From the NCBI GenBank assembly GCA_028023455.1, contig JAQFVV010000276.1, positions 884,545 to 948,544 of the forward strand: a DNA stretch of 64,000 bases, written 5' to 3'. A program made the position numbers and the translations under genes. The stretch is from Epiperipatus broadwayi (lineage: Eukaryota; Onychophora; Udeonychophora; Euonychophora; Peripatidae). How positions within the stretch are numbered: the first letter of the stretch is position 1; each line of letters begins with the position of its first letter. Shown one piece after another: positions 38,278 through 51,497 of the stretch. Under the pieces are notes generated by a model. That model did not search any database and had not been told where the DNA came from. It was given only the letters and a program-made list of their open reading frames with translations.

Positions 38278-39149
38278 ATACACCTGGGTCTCAATTTACG
38301 CGATAGATAAGTTCCTCAGAAAACACGCGCAAATGAAATCACGCAAAAATAGACATAACTTACATTGAAAAGGGGGGGATGTGGTCTGTGATTTTTCACA
38401 ATTTGCATAAAAGCAAAGCACTAACGTAAAATTACTTTAAAATTTGCGCAAAAAAAAAAAAAATAAGGAAATAAAATATGACTAATAAAAAATTGCAAAT
38501 TTGAAAAAAATTGATACAAGACAAACTTTTTTTTAATTATAATATTTAATTTTATTCAAAATAATATATTTTTATGCATAATTTACCATACAGTAATTTA
38601 CATTTTTTATACATGTTTAATTACTATGATTTTCTTGTGATAACGTAATTAATCTTTGAGACGATGATTTTATTAATTGTTTACGAAGCTCACGATATCC
38701 AGACATACAACCATTTAGCTCTTGTTGGAATTTAAGAGCCTGTTAATGATTAGTGTCATTAATAAGAAAATAATAATTGATTATGTTCTTTTTTAAAAAG
38801 CAAAAACAGAATGTGATTTAAAATGCAAAATTAACATGCACAATGTTTGAACAAATTTACATTATAATCTTGTAAAATTTAATATATGTATAAATAAATT
38901 GTGGAAATCATGATTTTAATTTCATTATTGCATAAAATCTTACTATTATAAAGCACTGAAAATATTGAAATTACTAAGATGAAAGTCGAATTCCAATAAT
39001 GTGCTATTACTTTCAATATAACGTAAGTGCACAAAATTTATTATTTAAAGTAATAGCGCATTATCGGAAATCGACTTCTGGTGAAACACGAATCACGTAA
39101 CTTCAAAATTGTGTTAAGTAAGTCCACATAAAAAGAGACCCAGGTGTAT
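38278..39149. mobile_element. 872-bp non-autonomous DNA-transposon-like unit
   Basis: Perfect 15-bp terminal inverted repeats ATACACCTGGGTCTC (38278-38292) and GAGACCCAGGTGTAT (39135-39149). Inside, 38981-39077 forms a large hairpin (GAAAGTCGA...CGACTTC; TAATGTGCTATTACTTT / AAAGTAATAGCGCATTA). There is no transposase ORF. The superfamily could not be named; a clear target duplication beyond a possible TA was not found. Confidence 0.72.
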
Positions 39150-39272
39150 TTTATGATGGGTAAATCATAATATTTTAATCATAGCTATTGAGAAAGTGAA
39201 ATTCCAGGTAATGATCTTCTAAAATGATTCCTTTAAATTCAGATATAAGTCTTTATCTAGAATAAGATCACT

Positions 39273-39275
<3 letters not shown>

Positions 39276-39317
<42 letters not shown>
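39276..39317. repeat. (TA)n microsatellite
   Basis: Uninterrupted TA run. Confidence 0.97.
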
Positions 39318-39322
<5 letters not shown>

Positions 39323-39785
39323 TACACTAATAAATAAAATTAAGAGCATTCTAATTAGCTCTAAACAAGCTTTTTTTATATTTATGATAAATGCTACTAC
39401 AAGAGAAGGCAAACTATATATAAGTCATGTGACATCTGATTTTTCATTATTACACTAATAAGATAAATTTATATATATATTAATAATAAGTAACTGACTT
39501 TAGGGAATTAAGAAAGTGTTTTGAGTATTTTTTAATTAAATTAGACTGGCTTCGTGTTATATATATATAATTATGTTATAAAAAGATTGTAAAAGTTTTT
39601 TTCCCCACAAAAATAAAGACTTTAGGAATATATTTTATGTATATAGCACATTTGGATTAATATAAATATATCGAAAAGATCTGATTGGTAAATGTATATT
39701 TAGCAGTATTCAAAGAGTAAACAAGAATGGAAACATATATCCTTTCCATTTGGAAATTAGTAAACTTGATAAATACTGTTTATTT

Positions 39786-39852
39786 CTTCACTATTTCTCT
39801 ATAAATGACTGTTGGAAGTCTTCTCTATTTCTCTATAAATGACTGTTGGAAA
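39786..39852 (+). repeat. short tandem duplication
   Basis: TCT(TCAC)TATTTCTCTATAAATGACTGTTGGAA occurs twice in succession just upstream of the LTR relic. Confidence 0.8.
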
Positions 39853-39900
39853 GACCTTTTCTGGACAATAAAATATTGAAAAGCTGTTTTAGCTATATAT

Positions 39901-40362
39901 TGAAACAGACACATTGTTTCACATATATATTTTAAAGATTTCTCCCCCCCCCCAGTTAAAGATAAAACTGACATGGTTTAGTAAAGAAAAATTTAAATAA
40001 AGAAGCAAGTGATAGTGAATTGAAGTCACTTTTCCAATTGTGTTATAAAAGCAAATAAAAAAATGTAAAATAAAAAAAATATAAAAGATGCATTTAATTA
40101 ATAAATCTTTATCATCAATTGATGAATCTTCAATTTGAAATATTACATATACAATTTATTTTAGAGCTATATGTTTTCAGATTTCAATGAAAAAACACTT
40201 AAAGATAGTGTCACATTCCTGTCTTGGGCTATTAATCAGGTGTTTTTTTTAAAAAAGCATGTTGGGTGATGAAAAAATGTGGAAAGCAGAAGAGATAAAA
40301 GGAGCAGCTTAGTTAGATAAGTTAGAGTAACTGTTAACTACAATCAGTTATTATGATTGTCA
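39901..40362 (+). repeat. 5' long terminal repeat of LTR retrotransposon relic
   Basis: It starts TGAAACAGA and ends near ...GATTGTCA. It matches 44753-45254 over its whole length in the same orientation (for example TGACATGGTTTAGTAAAG, GAATTGAAGTCACTTTTCC, TATGTTTTCAGATTTCAATG). The downstream primer-binding site is not visible because a satellite array begins immediately after it. Confidence 0.8.
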
Positions 40363-41636
40363 ATAAATCATTTTTTATAGTGCGATGTTTGTAAACTGTA
40401 ATATTTAACACAGCATTACGCTGTTGCACATGCGCTTTGAAGATTTTAACTATAAATGAATGAATACTAACACTCAACCACATGATAAAGTCTTTGGAAA
40501 AGATAGAATGGCCATCTATCTTTTCGAACCCAAATGCTTTTGTATGGGTGAATCTTAAGTGTATGAAAGTGAAAGCATGAATATATTAAATAATCACTTT
40601 AAATTACTATTACATGCTTGAATGAAAGACGCTAATGAAATTTACTAGAATTTACGATACATCATTCTTCTTATTTGATATTAAATGTATGTAAAAAAAT
40701 CATTTTTTATAGCACGATGTTTGTAAACTGTAATATTTAACACAGCATTACGCTGTTGCACATGCGCTTTGAATCATTTTTTATAGCATGATGTTTGTAA
40801 ACTGTAATATTTAACACAGCATTATGCTGTTGCACATGCGCTTTGGAGATTTTAACTATAAATGAATGAATACTAACACTCAACCACATGATAAAGTCTT
40901 TGGAAAGGATAGAATGGCCATCTATCTTTTCAAACCCAAACACTTTTGTAAAGGTGAATCTTAAGTGTTTGAAAGTGAAAGCGTGAATATATTAAATAAT
41001 CACTTTAAATTACTATTACATGCTTGAATGAAAGATGCTAATGAAATTTACTAGAATTTACAATACGCCATTCTTCTTATTTGATATTAAATGTATGTAA
41101 ATAAATCATTTTTTATAGTGCGATACGCCATTCTTCTTATTTGATATTAAATGTATGTAAATAAATCATTTTTTATAGTGCGATGTTTATAAGCTGTAAT
41201 ATTTAACACAGCATTCACTTTCAAATACTTAAGATTTGCCCATACAAAAGCGTTTGGGTTCAAAAAGATAGATGGCCATTCTATCTTTTCCAAAGACTTT
41301 ATCATGTGATTGAGTGTTAGTATTCATTCATTTATAGTTAAAATCTTCAAAGAACATGTGCAACAGCGTTATGCTGTGTTAAATATTACAGTTTACAAAC
41401 ATCACACTATAAAAAATGACTTATTTACATACATTTAATATCAAATAAGAAGAATGACGTATCGTAAATTCTAGTAAATTTCATTAGCATCTTTCATACA
41501 AGCATGTAATAGTAATTTAAAGTGATTATTTAATATATTCACGCTTTCACTTTCAAACACTTAAGATTCACCCATACAAAAGCGTTTGGGTTCGAAAAGA
41601 TAGATGGCCATTCTATCTTTTCCAAAGACTTTCTAT
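40363..41636. repeat. satellite array of ~335-bp units, direct and inverted
   Basis: Unit starts (AAATCATTTTTTATAG) lie at 40363, 40697, 40771, 41101 and 41161. The first (40363-40696) and third (40771-41100) are full length; the second, fourth and fifth are partial. From 41214 the order inverts, and more than one unit length runs in the other direction to 41636. Each unit contains a perfect hairpin AAAAGATAGA/TCTATCTTTT and the pair CAGCATTACGCTG. The units are closely similar. No protein is encoded. Confidence 0.88.
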
Positions 41637-43255
41637 ATCAAAGATGAATGACTTGAATCTACATCCATATACTTGACTCAAAGATGAATGACTGATATCT
41701 ACATCCATATTCCAAAATCAATGATGAATATTTTGTACGGAACTTATAGTTGAAGGATTTATTGTACCAATCATCAATGGTTAGTAAAAGAATGATTAAA
41801 TATAAATCAAACTGGCCTAGAAATATATGTGTGTACAGGAAATGTAAATCCAAGATGAACTGTCAATAACTTTTATTGTTTAGAAATCATTGTTTTCTAA
41901 AATTAATCTATCTAGTCAGTTTCATTTCACATCATTCTTCATTTATTGCATTTGTTCACAAGAATCTCATGCTTCATGACCTATGTTCTGCATAACCAGA
42001 TCTGAGTAAGTAAGGTGGTGGTATAATGGAACTTTACTGCTGCCATTTGGGAAACCAAACAAACAAATTTTCTAGATGTTTGCAGTTTTTTTAATGCTAC
42101 ATCCTCTGATGAGCAGGAAATATTGTTCTAGGGTGGTAAGATAAACATTGGATAATGGCAATTTTTATTTCTGTCCTGCAATATGTTCATCAGGAAATAA
42201 AATTAGCTGAGTGAGGGGTTGATAGATTGGTGCTGGTACATGTGTTGCCCTATCATGAGGCCTGATCTAGCTAGCCTGCCCATAGGCATAAAAATCTAGA
42301 AGAAAATAAATGTAGAAATATGGAAGGCAAAAGCAGATTATGATTCTGTAGATGTGAACAGTGCACATGATATGGGGATGTGAAATGGACTAAAAAAGGT
42401 GAAACTAAAAGAGCCAAGTAAAAATTAATGGTATATAATGAATAAAACAGGCATGACAAAAAAGTTAGGACTAAATCATGGAATGGAGATAGAGAGAAGC
42501 TTACCAAAGTTAGAAAACAATAGTAAAATATCAGGAAAAAGAAACAAAGTACAAGTTTAAAAATTAAATGATAACCATAGCAAAAAAAGATGATGAACAC
42601 AGGAGCCAAGAAGAATTTTCCTAATGATGAACACAAACAAAAAGATAATAATCCAAAAAAGTAGGTCAACAAGTAGCAGAAACTCAGAAAACAGAGGAGA
42701 CATCTATGTTAAGTCAGTGATTAGAAATTATGAAAGACGAAAATAAAAAAAAGATTAACAAAGAAAGGAAGAACATAGAATAAGAGATGAATAAAGAGAA
42801 AAAAGCATTAACAAAGAGAAGACAAAAAAACAGATAATAGAAGCTAACCAAAGGATAGAAAACAAAAAAAATACAAAAGACAGATAATAGAAGCTAACCA
42901 AAGGGTAGAAAACAAATCATAGAAACAACCAAAAGCCAAAATGAAAAGATCACTCAATTACAAAGGGGATTACTAACCAAATATTATGATTTAAAGAAGA
43001 AGTAATGGAAGAAGTCAAACAGTCACTGAATAAACAAGAGATAAAGATGACACAAATTTGTTTAGATATAGACATTAAAATAGAAAGACTTCAGGACTCA
43101 ATGCAGGAGCAAGAAATCAAGGAACTTCAGATAAAAGGCAGTCATATATAACCAGAGCAACATATTCCTAACAGGAGATAGTCAAGTGAAGGAACAGAAA
43201 TAGTCCCAAAAAACAAAATGTAAAAGAAAATTTGCACAAAATGGATGAAGTCTCA
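41637..43255 (+). other. LTR retrotransposon leader / N-terminal gag region, decayed
   Basis: 41637-41730 has a short repeated phrase (CAAAGATGAATGACT...CTACATCCATA). 42280-43140 is A-rich on the plus strand, and a stretch near 43000-43140 reads as a coiled-coil-like segment (EEVMEEVKQSLNKQ and following). This fits a gag N-terminus, but stops interrupt every frame. Confidence 0.45.
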
Positions 43256-43900
43256 ATAACTAACCATGTGCCAGGAATTATGAACCAGTTCTTCAAAATA
43301 TGAACTTTTGCAGGAAGATCTAATGAAGCACCCATTGAGTATCTCAAATTTCTGAAGAGGTACTTCACCATTAATGCTTTGATGGAAGAGGCAAAACTAG
43401 TGATAGCCTGTAGTAATCTTCAGAGTGTGGCACAAACATGATGGAACTCTCTGTTCAGTGAGCCCACAAATTTCAATGGCTTTAAAACAGCACTACTGAG
43501 TTGCTATTGGAGTGACAAGTGTCAGGAGAACATCAAATATAAGATATCCCAGGAAAAATGCCCATATGGTGAACATTATACACCCTTCTTCAGAAGACAA
43601 GTGTCCAAGTTAAGGACCCTGACAGTGGACTCACTATCAGAACTCCTAATCATTAGGTTGATCCACCACAGCTTCCCTAGCTATATCAAAAGGATGCTGA
43701 TTAGGATGGAATGCCAATTCATTGAGCAGGTGGTCAATTTGTTAATGGCATATGACAACTGTGGTACCTCAGCAACAAATAAAGAAGGGGAATCTAAGAT
43801 GCCAAATAAATCACCCTATAGAAGAGATTATAGGCCAAGAGTAGAAGTTATCCATTATAAAAATAAGATGCATCCACAACACCATAACACACCACCATAG
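43256..43900 (+). pseudogene. retrotransposon gag (capsid-like) remnant
   Basis: One frame, broken by a TGA near 43439 in place of a tryptophan codon, reads EAPIEYLKFLKRYFTINAL, ...AQT-WNSLF, ...FKTALLSCYW..., ...GEHYTPFFRRQVSKLRTL..., and ends at a TAA at 43900. The spacing of W/F residues and the 'A..WW..L....W..F...F' pattern is that of retrotransposon gag capsid domains. The basic tail after LMAYDN would be nucleocapsid-like. No protease, RT or integrase motif was found between here and the 3' LTR, so pol has been lost. Ty3-type assignment is a guess. Confidence 0.6.
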
Positions 43901-44740
43901 TATCATCATCAAAGAAATGAAGTACCACCATAAAGGAGGGAGAGAAGAAATTCCACAGGCAGTATTCATAGCCCCTACAAGACTCGAGTAGTTAGAAGAT
44001 CAACAGTAACAATGAGATCCAAAGACAATATGAAAGCAGAGAAGCAAGCTACCTGGATGATGTCTGGCCTGAGAAATGCCCTAAAATGTGACAAAATAGA
44101 GACACATTGCTGCACAACCTAAAAGAGCATTATAGGAGAATGGATCATGATCCTCAGCCTTCCAAGCCAGAATACAGTTACAATCCTGATCAATAAAATG
44201 AGGCAGCTGGTGGAATTTGTGAGTGGGATGTAGAGATGCATTAAGTTATGTTTTTCATATTGAAATGGCTGGGTGATTGAGCAGGGCTGCTTGAATGCAC
44301 TGTGTTTATGATTCTCTGAAGTATATGCTCAGTACTATCCAGACATAGAAGATGATATCCTATAGTAGTCAAGATGTTTTAATAGATCTCATGAATAGAC
44401 CACATGGATAAGCCCCTAAGACTCACAGAAAATGATCAGGGTTGGCTCAGTGTCAATTGTTTTTGGCTACTACTCATTGTAGATGATTAGGTACAAGAGA
44501 GATAGTGCTTTAAAATTAGGTATTTTCTCATGATGTCATGGGGCTTTGTGAACTGGTGGTCCATGCTTAGCCATCTGCTTATCTTGGCATTGGAGGCTGT
44601 GGTTCACTAATTCACTTTTACCATCTCATCTTACCTATTTAATCAGCCTATCTAATCCCAGTAGAGACACAATAGTGAGTATTGGCATTTAAACTGTGTG
44701 GAATGAAATCATATTTCCAGGCAATTTCATCCCAAAATTT
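43901..44740 (+). other. internal region of LTR relic, no pol recognised
   Basis: The sequence is less AT-rich than intergenic DNA and probably derives from the element's nucleocapsid/pol junction or 3' region. No motif of protease, RT, RNase H or integrase could be read. Confidence 0.4.
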
Positions 44741-44752
44741 AGCAGGGGGTAA
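44741..44752 (+). other. polypurine tract
   Basis: AGCAGGGGGTAA lies immediately before the TG that opens the 3' LTR, the expected site of plus-strand priming. Confidence 0.65.
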
Positions 44753-45254
44753 TGAAACAGATACATTGTTTCACATATATATTTTAAAGATATCTCCCAC
44801 CCACCCCAGTTAAAGATAAACTGACATGGTTTAGTAAAGAAAAATTTAAATAAAGAAGCAAGTGACAATGAATTGAAGTCACTTTTCCAATTGTGTTATA
44901 AAAACAAATAAAAAAATGTAAAATGAAAAAAATATAAAAGATGCATTTAATTAATAAATCTTTATCATTAATTGATAAATCATTTAATTAATAAATCTTT
45001 ATCATTAATTGATAAATCTTCAATTTAAAATATTATAGATATGATTTATTCTAAAGCTATATGTTTTCAGATTTCAATGTAAAAACACAAAGATAGTGTC
45101 ACCTTCTTGCCTTGAGCTATTAATCAGGTGTTTTTTAAAAAAACATGTTGGGTGATGAAAAACATTGGAAGCAGAGGAAATAAAATGAGTAGCTTAATTA
45201 GATAAGTTAGAATGATAGTTACAGCTTCAGTACAATCAGTTATTAGTATGATCA
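44753..45254 (+). repeat. 3' long terminal repeat
   Basis: Direct partner of 39901-40362. It differs by about 5-8% by eye and by one extra tandem copy of a ~37-bp segment (TTTAATTAATAAATCTTTATCATTAATTGATAAAT, here doubled at about 44945-45018). The true right end may lie a little further, because the left copy is cut off by the satellite array. Confidence 0.8.
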
Positions 45255-45854
45255 AGAGTGAGACGTGTTGAAAATTGTAGTCATTGCCATGCAATTTATT
45301 ACTGTTTGGAATTCTAAAATAACCCAAGTTAGAAACTGCAGTTATCATCAACAGAAAAAAAAACTTATAGTTACTGGATAACTGAATAATGGAAAAAACA
45401 TATTATTAATTTGGAAAACTCCAGAATGAGTGGCTAAAAGCAGTTCTTTCTCTCCCTCCAACCATGTGAAACCCAGGAATCAGAAAATATGCTGAAGTAA
45501 ATAGCAGCAGTAATTCACTGTGCCATTCAGCCCAAGTAAACTCCTTCTTGATGTGAAGATTTTAAAAAACCCACTGACCATTAAATGTCAAGGTAAGAAA
45601 AATTTAGATACATTTTAATATTTAAGTATACTTTTTGAAAAATGCATTTATTGAAATTATTAAAGTATAAAATAAAATGCATTTTTTCAAATGATTAATT
45701 TATCAAATAGAACATAAGGAAAAAATGTTTATAAAGAATAATAATTATACTGATTTTAAGAACTTAAGAATATTGATTGAAAAATAAATGAAAAATATAA
45801 TAATATATGAGTTAAATTAAAGATGTATTTATATATACGTGAATGCGGAATTTG
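45255..45854. other. unassigned sequence downstream of LTR relic
   Basis: Possibly a continuation of the LTR or host DNA; no motif recognised. Confidence 0.4.
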
Positions 45855-46035
45855 TAATGCTTCTATAGAAAAATTAAATTGAATATGCTTCTACTTCAAA
45901 TATTCACAGGGATTAAATATATCTTTGTAATACACAGATCAAAAATGCTTCTCTGTAAAAATGAAACTGAACATGGTTCTACTTCACATATGCACAGGGA
46001 TTAGATATACCTTTATAATACACAGATTAAAAATG
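45855..46035 (+). repeat. ~92-bp imperfect tandem duplication
   Basis: Two copies share ATGCTTCT, AAATTGAATATGCTTCTACTTCA / AAACTGAACATGGTTCTACTTCA, CACAGGGATTA and AATACACAGAT. Confidence 0.8.
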
Positions 46036-46599
46036 AACATCTTGGGGATCATAGATCTTTTTCACATTTCTTTGGTCATATGTTTACAAATATATTCCTC
46101 CACAAGATGCTAAAAATGGATAGAAATTAGTCCCTACCTTTCATGAGAGTGATGTAGTGAAAATTACACTACAAGAAATATTATTCATTATTGGATAATC
46201 TCTAGTCTAATAAATAATTAATAAAAATTATTAACATTATCATTATTTTTATGATCTCAAAAAGAGATGTGAATGGAAAAAAAAAAATAGAAAAAATATT
46301 GAATAATCATTTAATTTGATACAAGTATCAGAAATAGTAATCTTTGGCAAATATTTTTTTTAGAACATAAACCATGGAGTTTAATTGGATTATCTTGTTT
46401 AAATAGACTAATGAACTATAACTATTATTGTTGTTATTATTGTTAATATCAGTATTATTAAAATAATGAAATCCATTTATATGTAATCTTATATAATTTT
46501 GAAAATAGAAATCATAAAAAACATTAACAAAAGTTTTCTGCAGTTGATGTGATGTGTGTATTTTTTATCCCTCATTGAAATTTGTCATCATTTTCAAAC
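46036..46599. other. AT-rich DNA, no gene recognised
   Basis: Nothing supported. Confidence 0.5.
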
Positions 46600-46890
46600 C
46601 TTCATCAATTCACTTCAGGATTAAGGTCTCTCCAAGTTTAATCCAGTTTCTCTAATCACTAGTCCATATTCTCCACATTACACTATCAAACTTTGTTATT
46701 TCATTCATCTGTCTCATATGTGGATTCTTTCTAGGTCTTTACAATATCTTGGGATTCAATTAAAATTTTTAATTCTCCATCTATTATTATCTCTTTTAAT
46801 AATATATTCAGCTCAACTATGTTTCATTCTCTTAATTATTTCATGATGTCATTGATTATTGCTTGTTCTGTCATCATCTCTCTGTGTTAC
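46600..46890 (-). mobile_element. RTE-type LINE, 3' fragment (minus strand)
   Basis: The reverse complement follows the last 270 bp of the RTE at 5500-5760: AGAGATAATAGATGGA, CCAAGA.ATT, and CTAGTGATTAGAGAAACTGGATTAAACTTGGAGAGACCTTA. No frame survives. With the elements at 1.7-5.8 kb and 14.5-15.3 kb this is the third RTE copy in the window. Confidence 0.8.
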
Positions 46891-48459
46891 TATTGTTATG
46901 AGATTCATTATGACATAAACTATATAAATTATTTTGTATACACGGGTAAAACACTATTAATCTAAAAATTCTTCGTTTTAGGTTATTTGTGGGGAGGAGT
47001 ACATATTTAAGACAAAACAACATAGATAGTTCACTGCAATTGGGCATTAACTGATTTGTTTATTTTTTGGTTTAATTTTATGTGTAAATTGGTATTGAGA
47101 CTTTTTTTTTACTGTAACAGGTTTTTGAATAATAGGTTTTCAGATTAGTGGCTTCTATTTATACTTTTTGCCTGTTGGTCTCAAGATTTATTTTGATGTA
47201 ACTAAAATAAAAGTACAGCACTGTGGTCAGAGGTACTAAGTTTAAGGCAAATATTTGTGGATATAATAACTTTTTAAACATTTTTAAAAATAGTTTCATT
47301 ATTTTTTGTTTGAAACTGTTGATAGATTTATTGTATATTCTCTGTTTATTAACATACAGTTAATCTCTTGCAATCCTGTATGTGCTGATTTTCTTTTTAT
47401 CTTATTCTCTTGACTTTTTTTTAATGAATTTTAACAAATTCTGGGTAACGTTTTATTTTGCTCATTAATTTTATTGCTTATTTGCAAATGTTTAGTTTAT
47501 TGTTTTCAGAAAAGTGTCAAATCTTAATAAAGATTCAAATTGGTAATAACTAAAATATGATCATGTGACAATTTAAATTTTAAAGACTTTTAAAGCTGGA
47601 AAATCTTTGTGCTCAAATTTTTAATATAAAAATGTTTTCCAAATATAAGAAGATTGTATTGTTTAATTTATTTTATATTATCATTATTTTGTTAATCTTT
47701 CCATCTAACATAATGACATATCTAACATAGCGAAATATAGATTCACTCTGTTTAAAAGAATATATTTTACAAATACCAATCTGGTTATAAAAAAAAAAAA
47801 AATTAGGTTAAAAAATATATATAAATATTTTAAAATTATTGAAACAATATAAAAATAAAAGAAAATATTTAACAATAAAAAATATATCCTTTTTTATTTT
47901 TTATTTTTTTTGAAAACTAAATATATTTGTTTAATTCTTTAGCTATGTGTAGTTTTTGACAATTTTTAGTGTCCGTTTGGATTAAATTTTCAACTTTTTA
48001 TTTTAGTGATTAACCTTTATTCTTTATTATATTTTCACAATTTTCAAACTGAAATCATATTTCAACTTTACAAATATAAAGAAAAAAGTATAAAATCTAT
48101 TATCAGAGCTTCTGTTATTTCATGATTATCAATAAAAATGTATTATTAACAGAATAAATTTTGTTTTAACTCCATTTTCAAAACTTAATGAAATATTATT
48201 AAGAACCCAAACACCAACAAAACTCTGCTGTAAAATTTCATTTATAATTATTAAAAATTGATAAAAAAAAATAATTGCCAATGTGATCATGGAAGTATTC
48301 TGTGTTCAACCAATCACAACAATCTGCTTTATGTTATTGCATATTTTTTGCTTGTTTTTTTTTTCTAAAAACAAATATTTTTAAATAATACATGGATCTA
48401 ATTATAAATAAACTTGTCAAAAAAATAAATATTTTACAAATATTTTGCAAAAAATAACT
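46891..48459. other. AT-rich DNA, no gene recognised
   Basis: No supported feature. Confidence 0.5.
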
Positions 48460-48748
48460 ATATGTAAAATTCTATATTTTGTGTTAATATATACACACAA
48501 AAACGATAAGATAAATAAATAATGTTTCTATATTTACAAACACTGATAAACAATTATCATATCTACAAATGATAATTCTATAATACTCTTAAAATGAAAA
48601 ATTTTGTTTCTCATTTTAAAAGTATTATAGAATTATCATTTGTAGATACAGTAATTGTTTATCAGTGTTTGTAAATATAAAAACATCATTTATTCATGTT
48701 ATCATTTACGTGTGTATATATTGACACAAAATATAAAATTTTACATAT
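48460..48748. repeat. ~288-bp near-perfect palindromic MITE
   Basis: The outer arms ATATGTAAAATTCTATATTTTG and its inverted match end near 48748. Inside, TTTACAAACACTGATAAACA and ATCTACAAATGATAATTCTA are mirrored exactly. The central loop lies around 48605. It has no coding capacity. Confidence 0.92.
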
Positions 48749-49284
48749 ATATATATAAACTAATGCATAGTTGAACATTAACTATAAGTATATTAACAAA
48801 CTCATTTTCATTTTTGAATTCTAAACAAAATAATGAGCACACTGTAAAACTCTTACAAGCACTCTAAGACCTGGGAATAAAGAAACTACCAATTGCATTG
48901 TTAACTCTTTGTATTGGATTCTCTATATAAAAAATTAAGATTTTTAATTTTTTTAATTAATAATATATATTTTAATATATATTGTCAAATGAATGCAAAC
49001 TAACAAACAATCACTAATGATAGTGGTGAGATATTGAATTTAAGCCAAAACGACTGAAGCACAATCTCTAAGTAAAGAGTAAAGTAAATATTATTAATAA
49101 AAAAAATAGAATTATCTGATAAAATTGACAGAATTTATTTGACGAATGAAAATAATAATCCAGATTTTTTTATAAAAATATCAACATAAAATAAATAAGT
49201 GAACAAAATAAATAGAAAATTACAAACAGTCAACAATCAACTAAAATCTTTAATGTGAGCAAGTACAGGTAAGTTAAACAGATA
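48749..49284. other. AT-rich DNA, no gene recognised
   Basis: Nothing supported. Confidence 0.45.
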
Positions 49285-50585
49285 GATATATTATGGAAAA
49301 CCTAGTATGTTTCAGGGTTTCTCTTTCCACTTGGGCATAAATCAAATGAGAAAGAAAATACAAAACAAACTTAAAACAGAAACCAAAGAATCACTGAATC
49401 ACTCTCTGAATCCTATCTCTCAATCTACTCAAAAGTATCATTATACAATCAATTTATTATGACAAAAATCACCTACTATATGCCAATAATAAATTTCACA
49501 ATTAACTCACTAGGTGACTAACTACTATGAAAAAGAAAAATAGTAGCCTTTTCAATAAAACAAATAAACAAACCTACAAAATGGAATAGTCTTAGATACA
49601 TGCAATACCAGTGGGTCACACCCAAAAAAGAGTAAACATGCTTATAGCCATATTTAGATATTTTCCAGACATAATGTAATAATAGAAATTACACCCACTG
49701 ATCAGCCTTCCTCCATATACAACTATATCTCTATTCTGCTTGTGATGTTTGGACCCATACTGAACAATATAACAGTAAAAACACAAATAAATACACATAT
49801 TGGCAATTACAAAATCTACTGTTTCCAGACCAAGTGGTGAATAACCAATCCACAATACTGGAAATAAATAATGGCCAATGGTTAAGAAATTCAAAAGATG
49901 GTGAGTGAAACCAAATTTTTTTTATTTTATTATCAAACTTAACCTGAATGCTTTCCCAACAACACACTTTATTCAGTACAAGAGATTTTACACAATATTG
50001 ATCCACTATGTATGCTATGTCACAGGGATAAACCAACAAAGACCCACTTCTTATATGACTGTCTAGCCCTAGAAAAAATGCAACTAAAGATGCAGAACAA
50101 TTATAACAAAATGGTACCTTAATAGGTAACATACTAGATCCTTACAAAAAACAGCAAAACCAATAATATGTGCAGCCACCTTGAGCTTATACACATACTG
50201 GGCACCCATTGTCCATTCACATTTGGAAACAATCCAAAAAGGCAAACCAATACACAAACTAAAAAATCTCAAGGATAGATATAGTATTCATGTATCATGA
50301 GACATTTTAGGGCAACATGGTCCCTCTTCAAATGCAATCAGCATTATGATAAGGACTGGAATTAGTACTCTTAAAAAAATAATTATTAAAATCAGATCAG
50401 CTAATGCAGCTCCATTTGTAACCAATCATCATAACAATGAATGTTTTTTACTTGGTTGAACAAGGTAACTTTCAGAATCAAGGGCCAAAACAATATTAAA
50501 AAGAATTTTTCATATAGGTATGTATAACTTAGTAAAACCTTATTTGATGTAACCAATTGATACTCAATAAAGTTTACTTTGAAAC
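49285..50585 (+). mobile_element. LINE copy A (3' fragment of AAT-tailed family)
   Basis: Decayed plus-strand sequence parallels the last third of copy D ORF2: GFLFPLGH near 49320, SIYSK/TKITYY-like residues near 49430-49480, ITPTDQPS near 49690, then LNAFPTTHF and the zinc-finger CYVT-like region near 50020. A 3' UTR ends CAATAAAGTTTACTTTGAAACATAAT, and the AAT array follows directly. The 5' limit is approximate. The minus-strand frames across it are shadows. Confidence 0.72.
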
Positions 50586-51381
<796 letters not shown>

Positions 51382-51439
51382 TAATAATAATAATAATAAT
51401 AAGAAGAAGAAGAACAAGAAGTAGTAGTAGTAGTAGTAA

Positions 51440-51497
<58 letters not shown>
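51382..51497 (+). repeat. compound array 2: (AAT)n-(AAG)n-(TAG)n, tail of copy B
   Basis: AAT for about 20 bp, then AAG/AAC units to 51420, then about 25 TAG units to 51497. All are trinucleotides in one register, as if AAT units had mutated and been re-amplified. Copy C begins immediately afterwards. Confidence 0.95.

Noticed and set aside
42271-42672. 133-codon minus-strand ORF, rich in F, L and S
   Set aside because: It is the complement of an A-rich stretch in the gag-like region of the LTR relic; the hydrophobic look is compositional.
49616-50272. Minus-strand ORFs of 92, 133 and 62 codons
   Set aside because: Antisense shadows of decayed LINE copy A on the plus strand.
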